Of a stretch of DNA of 64,000 bases, positions 12,085-22,641 are shown one piece after another. The DNA lies in assembly GCA_951640195.1 (NCBI GenBank), contig OX621175.1:1166470-1230469 (forward strand). The letters run 5' to 3'. Each line of letters begins with the position of its first letter. Position 1 is the first letter of the stretch. A program made the translations under genes and the position numbers. The DNA is from Porpolomopsis calyptriformis. Its lineage: Eukaryota; Basidiomycota; Agaricomycetes; Agaricales; Hygrophoraceae. Below the pieces are notes generated by a model, which saw only the letters and a program-made list of their open reading frames with translations, ran no database searches and was not told the DNA's origin.

Positions 12085-13685
12085 TTACCCCCCCGACGAC
12101 ATTGGCATGTCTGGAATCAAATAATGCACAGGCCCATTATTATGCCCATGCGAATGCCCACTCAAACTCCCGTGCACACGAACGCTACTCACCACCTCTT
12201 CATCCTTCTTCTCACTCCCTCCATTCCCTCCTCCTCCACCACCACGAACTGACCCACCAAACTCGGAAGGGTTATACTGCGGCACAGGCTTCCGAGCCGT
12301 CTTCCTCGCCGCCGCACTCCCACTCGACAGCGACCTGCTCATGGGTATCATCTCTCCTTGGCCATGATCGCCCCCTTCCGAATACGACTTTAACGATGGC
12401 ACCCTATAATCCGCCGACCTTCGACGTCCCGGTCCCCCACCACCTCCTCCTGTTGCCGCTGCTGCTGCTGCCGCCGTCGCCGCCGCCGCCATGCCATTCT
12501 CACTCCCAAACAAACTCCCCATACTCCCCTCCCTCTCCCTCTCCCTACCCCCGTACTTCGCCGAGTACCGGTTCGAGTTCACCGACGACCGAGGCGACAG
12601 ATGCGCATGAGGAAGAGGCGATATCCCTTCCACCTCAAAACTCTGCACACTCCCGCCCCCCTTCATCGCCGCGACCGCCTCCTCCTCCGAGTGCAGCGTG
12701 ACATCCTCGTCGCTCGCCGGCACCCCCCCGATCGCGATCACACCAGGCGCAGCATGCGAATTAGAGAACGGGTCCGAAACCCGCTGGTCCCGCCTTGCAT
12801 GATCGTAGCGGTTCGAAGATGGCGGTGGCAGAGGTGGCAGAGGTGGCAGAGGTGGCAGCGGCGGTGAGGATAATGACGGAAGCGGCGGCAGTTCCCGCGT
12901 GGACGACCGGAAAGCCGAGTTCGATCTCGACAGTCGTTTCGGCCGCACGGGCGCGTGCGAGTCCGTGGAGGATGAGGTGAGCCCGCCCCATTGTGAGGTG
13001 TGTCGGCGTCTGTGGTGGTAATTGCGGTTGTTTTTGCGGATGAGGACGAAGAGGGAGAGGGCGGAGACGAGGATGAGGAACACGCCGCCGATGACCCCAC
13101 CGGCGATCGCACCTTTGCTCGATTTTGAAGTTGGAGGGGAGAGGACTTGAGATGTGGGTGTGTCGGTCGGATTAGGTGTCGGTGGCAGAGTAGGGGTATC
13201 GGTCGGCGGGGGTGGGAGGAGACAAGAGGTGTCGGTGCCGTTGGAGACGAAAACTTGCGTGGATTCTTGGCTAAGGGTGAGCGCGTTCGACCCGTCGGTG
13301 GAGTACATGAACGCTTGAAAGATGTAATACCCTTGGGGGACGATGACCACAGGCCAGGTGTAATTGTCCGCCGTGGGGTCTGCGCTTGAGGTGATGTTTT
13401 GGCTGGTAACGCCTGGGAGGGAACGGGGGGTGACGGGTGAGTTGGAGACGGATGGATATGAGATGGACGATTGGGGGACGCCTTGATCTGTGATGGCCAA
13501 TGTGAGGGCACCTTGTGGACCGAAATAGGTCCAGGTGATGAGAGCGGAAGAGCAGGCGGTTAATGGGGGTATTTGAGAGAACGAAAGTGTGGGTGTAGGA
13601 ACGGGTGTGGCCATGGTGGGAGTAGCTGGTAACGAAAAGGATGAGAAAATGAGGATAGAAACCGTACATTTCACTTACTGGCCAT
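12085..13685 (-). CDS. Single-pass membrane protein with Ser/Pro-rich ectodomain and low-complexity cytosolic tail
   Basis: A mini-exon 13685-13679 plus 13625-12085 gives 515 residues. The first about 190 residues form a Thr/Ser/Pro-rich probably extracellular part with N-glycosylation sites (NITS, NYTW, NGTD) and a TDTPTLPPTPNPTD stretch. One membrane segment follows (GAIAGGVIGGVFLILVSALS), then a basic stop-transfer (RKNNRNYHHRRRH). The cytosolic tail has repeated PPLPPLPP (12-bp tandem repeats in the DNA), a polyalanine run and polyglycine. This layout is typical of fungal cell-surface proteins of unknown function (Mid2/WSC-like in form only). No signal peptide follows the first Met; an in-frame hydrophobic stretch lies just upstream without an ATG. 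Confidence 0.75.
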
Positions 13686-13785
13686 GGTGATGGGAGGGAG
13701 GATGAGGAGGAGGAGGACAAGGGTTAATTGAAATAGCCCGATGACGTGACTGAAAGTGAATGAAGATTTGATGAAATTTTACAAG

Positions 13786-13863
13786 GGTTCAATGGTCTAG
13801 TGGTTATGATTTCTGTCTTACATTGAACACAGAAGGTCTCCAGTTCGATCCTGGATTGAACCA
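13786..13863 (+). tRNA. tRNA-Val(UAC) with about 5-nt intron
   Basis: Acceptor arms GGTTCAA/TTGAACC, a D-arm resembling yeast tRNA-Val (GGTCTAGTGGTTATGAT), and T-loop GTTCGATC. The anticodon stem TCTGT/ACAGA encloses CT-TAC-A, giving anticodon TAC, followed by a tiny intron (TTGAA) at the canonical 37/38 position. A T-run starting at 13864 provides a Pol III terminator. Confidence 0.85.
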
Positions 13864-13894
13864 TTTTTTTTATTACAAAAAGAATTGACAAAAG

Positions 13895-13973
13895 TGGTTC
13901 AGCCCAGGATCGAACTGGGAACCTTCTGTGTACAAATGTGAGACAGAAATCATAACCATTAGACCACTGAACC
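13895..13973 (-). tRNA. tRNA-Val(CAC) with about 6-nt intron
   Basis: On the minus strand: acceptor arms GGTTCAG/CTGAACC, the same D- and T-arms as the neighbouring tRNA-Val, and anticodon loop CT-CAC-A followed by a short intron (TTTGTA). It points towards the tRNA-Val(UAC) gene with only about 31 bp between them. Confidence 0.85.
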
Positions 13974-14041
13974 GCAATAATGTTTCTGATTAAATTCTGA
14001 TCACAATCATCACATTTCACATTTCACAATCTAAAATCAAT

Positions 14042-15260
14042 TTAAACATCAACGAGCACCACTCGCAGTCCACCTCCACCAACAAGTAAATAATTCAACA
14101 TCCCAGCCAACCTTATCCCTGCCATAGCCAATAATTTCTCTACAACCCATCGATCGCTAATCATCCCAGCATATTCCGGTGTATCAAGTTGCAGGTATGA
14201 ATCTTCCCGTAATAGTTCCTCGGTATACGACTCGTCGAGCTCTTTCGGCCACACGAATTCGCAGTTCAATGCATGGATCGGTTGCGTCCAGTGGTACGGA
14301 CACACCACCTCATCGTCCGTCTCACTCGCCACACCGCCCGCCATGCCCATCACCTCTTGCTGCGGTTCGCTACCGGACAGAGGCGCGGGGCACGAAAGCC
14401 AGCTCGGGATCTCATCTTTCCACATGCCCAGCACGCCTTCGAACATCACCCGACGGACGTACGAGTCGTAGATCGTCCCTCTAAGCGCGGATTCGATCCT
14501 CGGGATAGAGAGAGGATGACTGTAATTTCCGGGGACGGTCCGCAGGCCTTTCGCGATCAAGAAGTTGTCCCACAACGAATGAAGGTCTAAAAAGCAATCA
14601 TCTATCAGACCTGAAATATGACTGAACGAACACAACTCAACTCGTCAGACGCTTTCCAAACCTGACCTTGATCGAATTCCCGCCGCGATCTCGGCCAGTC
14701 AAATGGAGTGGCATATGCATATCACCCAAAAAGTGGACCAAAAATTTCAACGCCTCGCTCTCCACCTCCTCTCCCCCCCGAGCGACCCACACATACCCAT
14801 CCCTCTCGCCTGCCTTGATCCCAGCAGCCGAATCCTCGAGGATGCCAGTCACGTTCCGCACCGCGCCAAGCACATTCGCGCCCTTCCTACCCGCCCAACC
14901 GCCCTCCCCAGGGAACAGACAACTCTCCGGAGGATGATCACCGCGCCCGCCTACGTAGTGCAGAGGGGCGGACCATCGCTTCTGGAAACGGACCTTGTCT
15001 GCCCAGTTGGCAATCGGTGCCAGGTGGCAGAGCGGCGTGTTCGGCTGGGTAGAGCTAAAGTTGAGCATGTCGCACAAGGCAGGGAAAACGTCCGGGTGGA
15101 GGTGTATCTGAGCGATGGTAGCGACGATTTCGTGTCCTGAACCGTAGTCAGTACTGGGGTGGTTGCCAGTTGACAAAAACTCACCTGCAGCACCCCATCC
15201 AAGGACGTGTGGAATGGCCCAGAGGAACGCTAGCACGAGGAATGGCGTGGATGCCAGCAT
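14042..15260 (-). CDS. Secreted S1/P1-type zinc-dependent nuclease
   Basis: Exons 15260-15185, 15136-14642 and 14586-14042 give 371 residues. A signal peptide (LASTPFLVLAFLWAIPHVLG) is followed directly by Trp, the mature N-terminal zinc ligand of this family. The other ligands are in place: GHEIVA, NWADKVR, APLHYV, HFLGDMHMPLH with a following RGGNSIKV, and LHSLWDN built across the last splice junction. The family cleaves single-stranded DNA and RNA and has 3'-nucleotidase activity. An acidic loop (SETDDEVV) precedes the last helices. It shares a promoter region of only 83 bp with the methyltransferase gene on the other strand. Confidence 0.92.
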
Positions 15261-15343
15261 TTCAACGGTTGGGCCGAGGATGACTGGATTAGAACAAAGG
15301 CAACGGACGAAAGCGTAATAATAGAACACGTGATAAATGCTAA

Positions 15344-16634
15344 ATGTTTAAATTCCACTTCGACCTCGAGCACGACCAAACACCTTCTCTCTCCTCCTCT
15401 CATCATCAACCCACCCAAGCATTGGCTCCTTTCTCAGAGACACCCCTCGAACAACTGGTCTGTCCCGATTTCAACCTATATCTCACACTGATGTCGTAAA
15501 CACCCTGGTAGATTAGTTATCCACACTCCCTCCCCTCATATCTTACTCCCCGCTCTTCGTCCCTCTCTCTGGTTCTGGGCAGGTACGGCCAATTGCACGT
15601 CGTGATTTGTTCGACGCGCGGTTTCAGATCATTTCAAGCACCCTCTCGGACTCCCCCTCCGTCCTCCAGTTTTTGGACTCCCCTTCGGATCTCGTTCCGG
15701 GCGTCTATGAAGGCGGCCTCAAGACCTGGGAATGCAGCCTCGACCTCGTCACTTACCTTGACGAAATAAAAGGTGCATCTGAACACCGCAATATCAGTGG
15801 GAAAAGGGTACTCGAGGTGCGTTAATGTCTTACTTTTCCTACTCTACCCTCACTCGGTCCTAGATCGGATGTGGTACTGCAGTCCCTTCGCTGTATCTCC
15901 TTCAAGAGATCTTTTCACAAGATCTTGACGGGAGATCTGTGAAGGAGACAAACATACACGTGCAAGACTACAATTCTTCCGTCTTTTGGCTCGTCACCGT
16001 GCCCAATATGATCCTCGCATGGTGTACGTACATCTCCACTCTCAAGCTAAATCAACTCACCCTCTATTCAGATTTCTCCCCTTCATCTGAATCATACCGC
16101 CACTCAGCACTCGACCACAACAACCTCTCCGTTTCCTCCCCGGGCGAACTCCGGCTCACGAATCCCCTCAGAGCCGCCTTTCTTGCCTCATTAGCCGCCC
16201 ACCGCCTCGTGATCCGCTTCTTCTCCGGCTCATGGGACGCTTTTGACATACACCATGCCGGCGGCAGGTACGACCTCGTGCTGAGCTCGGAGACGATTTA
16301 CAGAACGGACAGCCTTGGTCCGTTGGTCTCGTTCATGCGTCGTGCTTGTGGATTTCCGTCCCGACAGGGCACTGCAGCCAACGAACGACAACAACGACAT
16401 CCGCCGTCCGAGGCGATGGTGGTAGACCCCGAATCAGAGCCGGTTAGTTCGCCTACCCCCTATCTATGTCTTGTCTCCGCCAAGATCTTGTATTTCGGCG
16501 TGGGCGGAGGCGTGTCCGAGTTTGTGCGAGTGGTTGAGGGGCCAGAGCCTTTTGCTGGCGGTCGCGTGGAAACCGTTTGGAAATGGGAGGCGGGTGTGGG
16601 CAGGAGAGTGATGCGGGTCGAATGGGTGGCTTGA
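15344..16634 (+). CDS. Protein-histidine N-methyltransferase (HPM1/METTL18 family)
   Basis: Exons 15344-15457, 15583-15816, 15864-16023 and 16072-16634 give 356 residues. Family marks are DLVPGVYEGGLKTWECS before the SAM-binding motif VLEIGCGTAVPSL (formed across a splice junction), then VQDYNSSV for motif II, YDLVLSSETIY, and near the C-terminus YFGVGGGVSEF. Yeast Hpm1 methylates a histidine of ribosomal protein uL3; the same role is inferred here. The start MFKFHFDLE matches the short acidic/aromatic N-terminus usual for fungal members. Confidence 0.88.
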
Positions 16635-17632
16635 GTTTGTCGGTTCGTAATATAGGTATGTTATCATGAGACTGCAGGCTGGAACGATTGACAGATAGAT
16701 CAATAGATTCCAAGCTCTACATGTTGGTCTATGTAAATTGAATTTTCCTTCTCAACCGAAACTACCCTTGGGGATTCCGGTGTTGTCGTGCGCCCAGCTC
16801 TTGCACTCTCTCATCCAAAGTTGATCAACCAACACGACAAGGAAGATAAACGACTCTGGGAGTGTCTCACTGGCCAGTCCCTGTGTCACGGCATAGCAAG
16901 GGGGAGACGGCCATTTCTTCTGCTAGTATAGCGAACGGCTCTATCGTCTTAACATCAATTGCTCCGCGGTCTTCTTGCGACGGGTGGCAATATCCCGAGG
17001 TAGATTCTACACGGCAGCCCACTTCCTTCCAATGGGACGAATACAACTAATAGACTTGGGCCCGTCACTGGATATTGTGTGTCATCCCTTATCTTTCACG
17101 CGTCAGACATTTCCACATTGTCTGCATCACCAGGGATTTGATTAGGTGATGTCCTACCTAGTTCATCGAGTGTCATGCACCCCTAATCTAACTTACCCGA
17201 GGCGCTTAATTCCAACCTTTCCTGTATAATCACAAAAACATGCGTGTATGATATTCTATTCATTGTCTCTCGGGAATGGACTCCCCCAAGCCTCTTCAAC
17301 TGGTTTTTCTTCAGCTTCGTGCCCAGACGTTTGGGCCAAACATCTTATCATAACCCAATGGAACGACAACAGTAGCGAGTAGATTGACACACAGATAGAG
17401 TGCATCCTCAAATGATTATTTTTGTCTCTGCATCACAAGAAGTACACCCCAGATGAAATAATATCGCGCACAGCAAAGCAGGGATATAAACCACGGTCAG
17501 CGCCAAGCAGGTACTTAGACAAAATAAACAGAGAGCCCTAGTAAACTATAAGATGAAGATCCTTTCGGGAATAATAATTAACTTGCATGCATGAATGGAC
17601 ACTTGGCCCGCTGCCGCCGATTGGTATCTGGG
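16635..17632. other. Intergenic gap
   Basis: About 1 kb between the methyltransferase stop and the end of the second NLR-like gene. I see no convincing gene, repeat or RNA; a 62-codon open frame at 16862-17050 has no recognisable features. The right end (about 17540-17632) resembles the 3' flank of the other NLR-like gene. Confidence 0.5.
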
Positions 17633-20600
17633 CTAGATCGGCAGAGAATATCTCTGTATGATGGATTCCGCTTCGTCCCGTCGCCCTTGTGACATATAGA
17701 TAACAGCAAGACTCTTTGCTGTGGTCAAAGTATGGGGATGGTGAGCGCCTATAGACCTTTCAAGGCCAGCTACAGTCCGCTTGAAGAGTGTCTCAGCCTT
17801 GTCGTATCGTCCTTGCGACTGGTAAACAAGGGCAAGGTCATTCATCGATGTAAGCGTGGATGGGTGGTTGGACCCTAGATGGTCCTCTTGACTGGCTAAC
17901 GCTCGATTGCAAAGCGTCTCAGCCTCGTCGTATCGTCCTTGTGAGTGGTAAACCATTGCAAGGTTGTTCACCAACGTAAGCGTGTATGGGTGGTTGGACC
18001 CTAGATGGTCCTCTCGACTGGCTAACGCTTGATTGCAAAGCGTCTCAGCCTCGTTGTATCGTCCTTGTGAGTGGTAAACCATTGCAAGGTTGTTCACCGA
18101 TGTAAGGGTGTCTGGGTGGTTGGCGCCCAGGTGGTCCTCTCTTCCGGCTAATGCTCGTTTGTAAAGCAACTCAGCCTCGTCGAATCATCCTTGTGAGCGG
18201 TAAACACTTGCGAGGCCGTCCACAGAGGCAAGCGTGTCTAGGTGGTCGGCACCCAGATGTTCCTCTCTGCCAGCTAATGCCCGCTTGTGGAGTGTCTCAG
18301 CCTCATCGTATCGTCCTTGCGACTGATAAACACCTGCGAGGTTGTTCACCAACGTAAGCGTAGATGGGTGGTCAGAGCCCAGATGATCCTCTCTGGCGGC
18401 TAACACCTGCTTGTAGAGTATCCCAGCCTCATCATATCGTCCTTGTGAGTGGTAAACAAGGGCGAGGTTATGCACAGACGTAAGCGTGTCTGGGTGGTCG
18501 GAACCTAGGTGTTTCTTTCTGCCAGTCAATGTCAGCTTGTGGAGTGCCTCAGCCTCGTCGTATCGTCCTTGTGAGTGGTACACACTTGCGAGGTTGTTCC
18601 CCGACGCAAGCGTGTCTTGGTGGTCGGCACCCAGACGGTCCTCCCTTCCGGCTAACGCTCGCTCGCAAAGCGTCTTAGCCTCGTCATATCGCCCTTGTAC
18701 CTTGTAAACGCTTGCGAGGTTGTCCACCGACGTAAGGGTGGATGGGTGGTCGGCACCCAGATGGTCCTCGTAGCCAGCCAATGCTCGTTTGTAAAGCGTC
18801 TCAGCCTCGTAGAATCGTCCTTGTGACTGGTAAACAAGTGCGAGGTTGTTCGACGACGTAAGTGTGTCCAGGTGGTCTGTACCCAGATGTTCCTCTCTGC
18901 CGGCTAATACACGCTTATGGAGTGTCTCAGCCTCATTGTATCGTCCTCGTAACTCGTAAACGCGTGCGAGGTTGTTCGCCAATGTCAGCGTGGACAGATG
19001 TTCGCATCCAAACTTCGTTTCGTGGGCTTCAACGACTTGCTTCCAAAGCAATTCGGCATCCTCGTATCTTCCCCGACTCCTCAAGTACAACGCAGTCCTG
19101 TGATTTGCGTGAATCAGCTCAAGGTTCGTACCATACCCCATACTCCACCGATTTAGCGATCGTAAATGGGGCATGAACTCTTCACATTCAGCCCACAACC
19201 CTGGTGATTCGGGGTTGCCTATCTGTCGGAATGCGCCACAAACGAGTGAGATGGATGACTGAAGCCATTCTCGATATGCGTCTTCTTTCTTTGCAGCTTC
19301 GTGCCTTATAAATCGGATTAAATCGTGTATCCATAGGAAAGAGTTTCGATCAGTAGATCGATATTCCACCAAAGACAGCGCCTGAAGTTTCTGCACAGCT
19401 TTCCGGAATTTCGCCGTTGAGCAAATCAAGGCGATCAAAGAACGAAACTCGAGGAATATATGAGAATCGGGTTGGGGTTGAGATGGAATATCCTCTAATG
19501 GCACCTGTGGGTGTAACCACTCTTTGGCCCCTTTAGTGATCATCGCAATCGAGATATTTTCTGGGTCGAGGAAGGAAAGAATTCGGAAGAGATTGCTGAT
19601 ATCGACTGATTCTTCTTGCAATTCATTGAACTGTTTAGCGAACGTAGTTGCTACCGATCGCTCCTGGTATTGGGTTAAGTCATTCTCCCATTCGACCACC
19701 TGTCGTTATCAGTGAATAACAATGTGAGTAATACATCAGTGTATATGGACTTACATCTATCTTTTCATCACCCATGTAAAAGTCGTACATTTCATCAAGA
19801 GTGGTGTCCGTTATTCTCATAAACGATGCCGCTTGGACGATGGCAAGAGGAAGACAACCAACGCATTCGACCAATCGCTGGGCGCGGCTTAATAGAGAAG
19901 GCGCTATCATCTCTGTATTGATACCAGCATCTTGTAAAAGAAGATTTGTCGAATCCCGTAGTTCAAGAGGGTCGAGTTGGAATTTAGAATGATGATTTCT
20001 TCCTATAGTCACCAGAGCCTCAGCGACGTCTTTCGTCCGCGTCGTGAAGAGAACATGGCCTCGCGCATTTCTGCGAGGAAGGCGAGTCTGAAAAAAATCA
20101 ATTGAACTCCGGTCGACGTTATCGAAGATAAGAAGCCAATTGTCCCGGACTTGCTCTAACCACAGCCGCGCTGCAGTCAATTTCGCATTTTGGTCCTGCA
20201 GGTATCGATCGGGATGGCGAACGAGATCGAGAACGTTAGAAAGTCCATCGTTTAGTTTATCGACACTGGTGGCCGATATCCAAAATATATACGAGTATTG
20301 GCCTTGATCGAACGATTTTTGGGCGTAATACAGTATTAGCTGCGACTTGCCAACACCGGGCATCCCATATACGGCACAACAGCTTGGTATATCGTTCTGC
20401 GCCTTGGTCAAAGCATCCTTTAAGAAATCTACTTCTTTCTCTCTCCCAGTGAAATGGACGGAGAGACGGCCAATGGGAATATCATTGATGGATTGTGGTG
20501 CTGGTCCTCGCTCAGAATCTAGTTGATAAAGGAAGTCAGATGAGATATGGCAGACGCAGGCATTGAAGATGGCTTTTGACAAACGCAGTGACAGATGGAT

Positions 20601-20754
20601 CATCGTCCAGGTTGGTCACTGTTCGAGATATTCATTACGGCGCCAACTCACCTTGCGGATAGACATGATAGATGTTTTGATCACGCCCGACAAAATTAAT
20701 CGTGCTGTCGTGGACTTGGGTGGTAGGCAAAGGCGTAGAAGACGTGGTAGTCAT
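17633..20754 (-). pseudogene. NB-ARC / kinesin-light-chain-TPR paralogue interrupted by one in-frame stop
   Basis: Exons 20754-20652, 20572-19755 and 19699-17633 align with the intact paralogue at 4.0-6.8 kb: same leader box (NFVGRDQ...), same intron phases, exon 2 again 818 nt. NB-ARC motifs are GMPGVGKSQ, LLIFDNVD, TTRTKD and GCLPLAIV. Twelve 42-residue TPRs can be read, but the eighth contains TGA at 18187-18185, where sister repeats have CGA (QGR). The frame stays open on both sides: 504 codons upstream from the exon 3 start, 183 downstream. The protein as written stops after about seven repeats, giving a 5-TPR shorter product. It may be a young pseudogene or a truncated receptor that still works. 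Confidence 0.8.
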
Positions 20755-21295
20755 GATGAAGGTGAATGTGAAGGCGAAGGATACTCAGCACAGCTTTGAG
20801 GGGCAGGCGGACTTGAAAATTGGTGTCGGGCAAAGGCTCGGGAGCAGAAACCAAAGAAGAAAAGGGCACCGGTTGAGAAGAAGGATGAATCTGCAAGCGC
20901 GGAGGCCCTAGGAGCGGGCAAGATGAGGAGGCAGAAGAAAACAAGGCTCGAACCAAGGTTCATTACTAGAATTCATGATATAATGACATTGTACAGAAGG
21001 CTGCCAGGTGGGCATGATAGACGGTAATTGGTATCAAGTCCACCATGGAGCGGGTTATGAGTAACGAACTCCCTATGGATCTAGTCTGGGGTCTTGTCGG
21101 TGGGGCCTTATTTGCGCCCGGATGTCTCAGTTGGCTGTGGCCACGCATCGGCTCACTGATTGCATGGTACTTCTTGCCCACAATTGTGTCGTGGTCTGCC
21201 TTGAGGAAAAGGTTGCGCGATAGGTTGCCAAGAGTGACACCATTATCGCGAGACTAAAACGCCGGACACCGACGTTGCCGAAACAACGTCGGTCA
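20755..21295 (+). other. Upstream region of the second NLR with an unexplained Lys/Arg-rich open stretch
   Basis: From about 20820 to 21029 the + strand holds about 70 codons free of stops. They encode a highly basic tail-like sequence (AREQKPKKKRAPVEKKDE, then KMRRQKKTRLEPRF) ending in TAA. Its composition looks like the C-terminus of a nuclear or nucleolar protein, but no start or upstream exon is evident and a TGA precedes it. It may be a gene fragment carried in with the NLR duplication, or chance. I do not recognise it. Confidence 0.25.
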
Positions 21296-21381
21296 GGGCA
21301 CATGGTGTAGTTGGTTTATCACGCCCGCTTCGCATAGTTGCAAACTGCGGGCGGTCCCCGGTTCAATTCCGGGTGTGTCCA
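21296..21381 (+). tRNA. tRNA-Ala(CGC) with intron
   Basis: Acceptor GGGCACA/TGTGTCC includes the G3-U70 pair that specifies alanine. Anticodon stem CCCGC/GCGGG, loop TT-CGC-A, then an intron of about 11 nt. T-loop GGTTCAATTCC; T-run terminator follows. Confidence 0.88.
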
Positions 21382-22641
21382 CTTTTTCTTCCCTTGTGCA
21401 ATGTCGGGGGGCAGTAGTTACGCGGTATGGAGCCTGTAACAAACCAAGTTAATTGATGAGCGACATCTGCCGAGAGCCCAAAAGGAAGATGCAAGAGTCA
21501 GAAAAGCCGTCATTTTTCTTTCCTCCCGATTATGCCAAGACCACTGGACCAACACGACTGTTCCAAAACGGAACAAGAGCATGCTGCCTTCCGTTAGGAC
21601 GGAAATCGGCCCTGTTGAGGGCTCAGCAAACTCGAAAGTTCAACGAATGGATGAACTTGTTATCGTCCTGAACGGGACTAAGAAAGGACAGACTCACGAC
21701 TGCACCGTGATAGGATTATGGCCTAGAAGAATCAACGACGGGTGAGTGCATGGACGAAAAATGACGATAAGTCAGGAGAGAGCGGTTCAGAATTATGGTT
21801 TTGGTAAAAAGCTATCCACAAAGAGGTTCATTGACTCTCTGATTCGGAAGCAGAACTGATAGGTTTGCTCATCATGCGATAAAATGATAATAATGAAAGA
21901 AAAAAGAAGTAGAAACCCACCATCGTCGAAGCTGTGGTCTTTGCAAAAAAAAAAGTCGTACAAGTGGCGGTGGATGTCAAGTTCAGAGCGCCGTTTCAAT
22001 CATCTCAAAACTTTAACTCAACATCTGCTCATGTCAACTCATTAATGCAGGTAAGCTTCTCCTATGATCTACGTCTACGATGATACATTCCATTCTTCGA
22101 GTCGGTGACAGTTATTCAATGATCCTTACTCGTAACATGCATCACCAACTGAACCATTTTCTCACCTCGTCTCCATTCGGCGTCATACCAATCACTGAAT
22201 TAATCTCACCTGTCTCTAGATCACCACTCCACCGGAACTGATGTAACATTGAACTAACGTCTTGCCTTGGCCGTTGAACCGTCAGACTTGTTATGTGAGT
22301 TATCGACCCTTAAACCTTTCCCTCTTTCCCAAAGATGTTTTTCTAAACAAGCATATGTCCGACACGATATGAAGGACGAAACGACTTCATTCTGAGGGAT
22401 TTTGTTCTCACTTTCCACGCAACAAGCGCTGACCCAAGTTCCCTATCTCTCCAGACATGCTTAAATTATTACCAGAGACTCTAGCGTAGATTTTTCAGAA
22501 TGTCCACCTGAAGTGGAATTGAAGTAATACACTGTATTATCACAATACTGAAGACACCAAGATCCGGGGAACATAATAAAGGAGAAAGGGAACTACGTCT
22601 CGCTGCTCATCTTTCAAGTACATTACAAATTAATCGCATCC
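21382..22641. other. Intergenic gap
   Basis: About 1.26 kb between the tRNA-Ala and the 3' end of the calcineurin gene. Only short open frames without recognisable features. The last 100 bp or so are probably calcineurin 3' UTR. Confidence 0.45.

Noticed and set aside
12102..12867. Long plus-strand frames opposite the membrane-protein gene
   Set aside because: Low-complexity Ser/Pro/Arg shadows of the GC-rich minus-strand coding exon.
20751..20963. Minus-strand 70-codon frame with a signal-peptide-like start
   Set aside because: It overlaps the start of the NLR paralogue and reads the complement of the Lys-rich open stretch; no further coding evidence.
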